DNA of 64,000 bases, from contig CM072808.1 in the NCBI GenBank assembly GCA_037013495.1, positions 5,867,319 to 5,931,318 of the forward strand. The letters are read 5' to 3'. The notes below the pieces were generated by a model. The model searched no databases, was not told the DNA's origin, and saw only the letters and a list, made by a program, of their open reading frames with translations. Position numbers and translations under genes: made by a program. Positions 63,597 through 64,000 of the stretch are shown in pieces; the first letter of the stretch is position 1, and the number at the start of each line of letters is the position of its first letter. The stretch is from Hippophae tibetana. Taxonomy: Eukaryota > Streptophyta > Magnoliopsida > Rosales > Elaeagnaceae.

Positions 63597-64000
63597 AGAG
63601 ATATTGGTGCCGAACTAGGTTTGTTTATTTATATTTTCAATGAATCTCTTTTATTGAAAAAAATAGGGAGGAGAAAAAGAAAATGAATGTTGTTCACATT
63701 TTCAAAATCAAAAACACATTTGGTAAATATGAGTTACAACTTTCAATGGAGATGACTTTTAAATGGGGTATCGAAAGGAATATTATAATATATCAAATTA
63801 AAGCTCGTATCAAATTAAACAATATGCATTTTCCTCGAAAGGGAAATCATTTTTGTACCCAAATAACATCGTTTACAAAACTTATTTACTATTTAAAGTT
63901 TTTGATGCACCATTTTCATTTTACTTACGTCCGGTTTAATTCAATAGACCTATAAAGGAGATATTGGTGCCGATCTAGGTTTGTTTTTTTATATTTTCAA
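63597..64000 (+). repeat. HOR6 copy 3, start only, cut by window edge
   Basis: One full c' monomer (63597-63956) and the first bases of the next B. Private changes are aatctcttttattg and tttttgatgcacc. The array continues to the right. Confidence 0.9.

Larger units (their letters stand above)
1..64000 (+). repeat. Satellite DNA array, ~361-bp monomer, whole window
   Basis: About 177 head-to-tail monomers fill the window with no unique sequence between them. The spacing of the anchor ggagatattggtgccga is 359-364 bp in nearly all intervals, for example 677, 1041, 1402, 1761, 2123 and 2485. Every copy is on the same strand and no inverted segment was seen. Two classes, A and B, alternate in most of the array and form dimers of about 722 bp. 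No transposon, LTR or gene interrupts it. The monomer equals roughly two nucleosome repeats, which is common for centromeric or heterochromatic satellites. That role, and a plant host, are inferences. The array continues beyond both edges. Confidence 0.97.
54987..64000 (+). repeat. HOR6: 4,305-bp twelve-monomer unit with nested 6-mers
   Basis: Two complete copies (54987-59291, 59292-63596) and the start of a third. Each copy is two 6-mers of order c', B, d', B, f, B. The first 6-mer is 2,136 bp and the second 2,169 bp, the difference being a 33-bp deletion. Half-specific variants recur in the matching half of the next copy. Identity between the 4,305-bp copies looks very high, with only scattered single-base differences noticed. 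Confidence 0.95.

Noticed and set aside
37..63955. Small ATG-initiated plus-strand frames of 60-135 codons in A-type monomers as genes
   Set aside because: They are one frame of a repeat unit. Many sister A monomers break it, for example ttgactgagg copies near 22,020, 23,100, 26,650, 31,290 and 33,470, and gactaggg near 45,750. Stop position depends on neighbouring indels, and no domain or coding signal is visible.
1..64000. CRISPR array
   Set aside because: The repeats are ~361 bp and directly abutting, with no short repeat/unique spacer alternation and no cas genes.
1..64000. Monomer of 361 bp being two ~180-bp half repeats
   Set aside because: Comparing the two halves by eye shows only short shared words such as ggagata at three places, not a convincing internal duplication.

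Overview
The whole 64,000-base window is one tandem satellite DNA array. I find no protein gene, RNA gene, transposon, CRISPR array or unique spacer in it. The repeat is a monomer of about 361 bp, usually 359-364 bp. All copies run head to tail in the same orientation. Using the anchor block that reads ggagatattggtgccga, I count about 177 monomer intervals, including two pairs fused by deletion. A representative monomer counted by eye is about 29% GC.

The setting looks like a eukaryotic nuclear genome, in a centromeric, pericentromeric or other heterochromatic block. A flowering plant is my best guess. The reasons are a monomer near two nucleosome repeats long, layered higher-order repeats (HORs), and an inner block (acaactttcaacggagataa followed by ctttttactcggg) that recalls the themes of some plant satellites. 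The species and the satellite name cannot be given from this sequence.

There are two main monomer classes. A-type monomers carry aatagagaagag, gaaaatgaatg and the dyad attttcctcgaaaggaaaat. B-type monomers carry aatattgagtagaaa and gcattggtc. They mostly alternate, giving dimers of about 722 bp, and sub-variants build longer HORs.

Layout: 1-640 is the tail of an array of the HOR3 family. 641-15,290 is HOR1, a modular unit X-Y-A-C(n)-Z in which the C monomer occurs 1, 3, 1, 4, 2 and 2 times in successive units. 15,290-20,605 is HOR2, a 2.45-kb seven-monomer unit present about 2.2 times. 20,605-32,576 is HOR3, a more diverged domain with a 4.64-kb repeat and a local 720-bp duplication. 32,577-39,442 holds dimers and HOR4, a 1,446-bp tetramer repeated three times. 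39,443-54,986 is HOR5, a mosaic of 15-, 8-, 9- and 9-monomer units. 54,987-64,000 is HOR6, a 4,305-bp twelve-monomer unit made of a 2,136-bp and a 2,169-bp half, repeated about 2.1 times and running off the right edge.

The short ATG-initiated frames of 60-135 codons repeated through the array lie almost entirely in A-type monomers. They are a by-product of the monomer sequence: many A copies break the frame with a stop, and the B-type copies do not keep it. I do not call them genes. The content of interest is the array's history: nested amplification, unequal crossover junctions inside monomers, and indels copied to fixed positions in successive HOR units.
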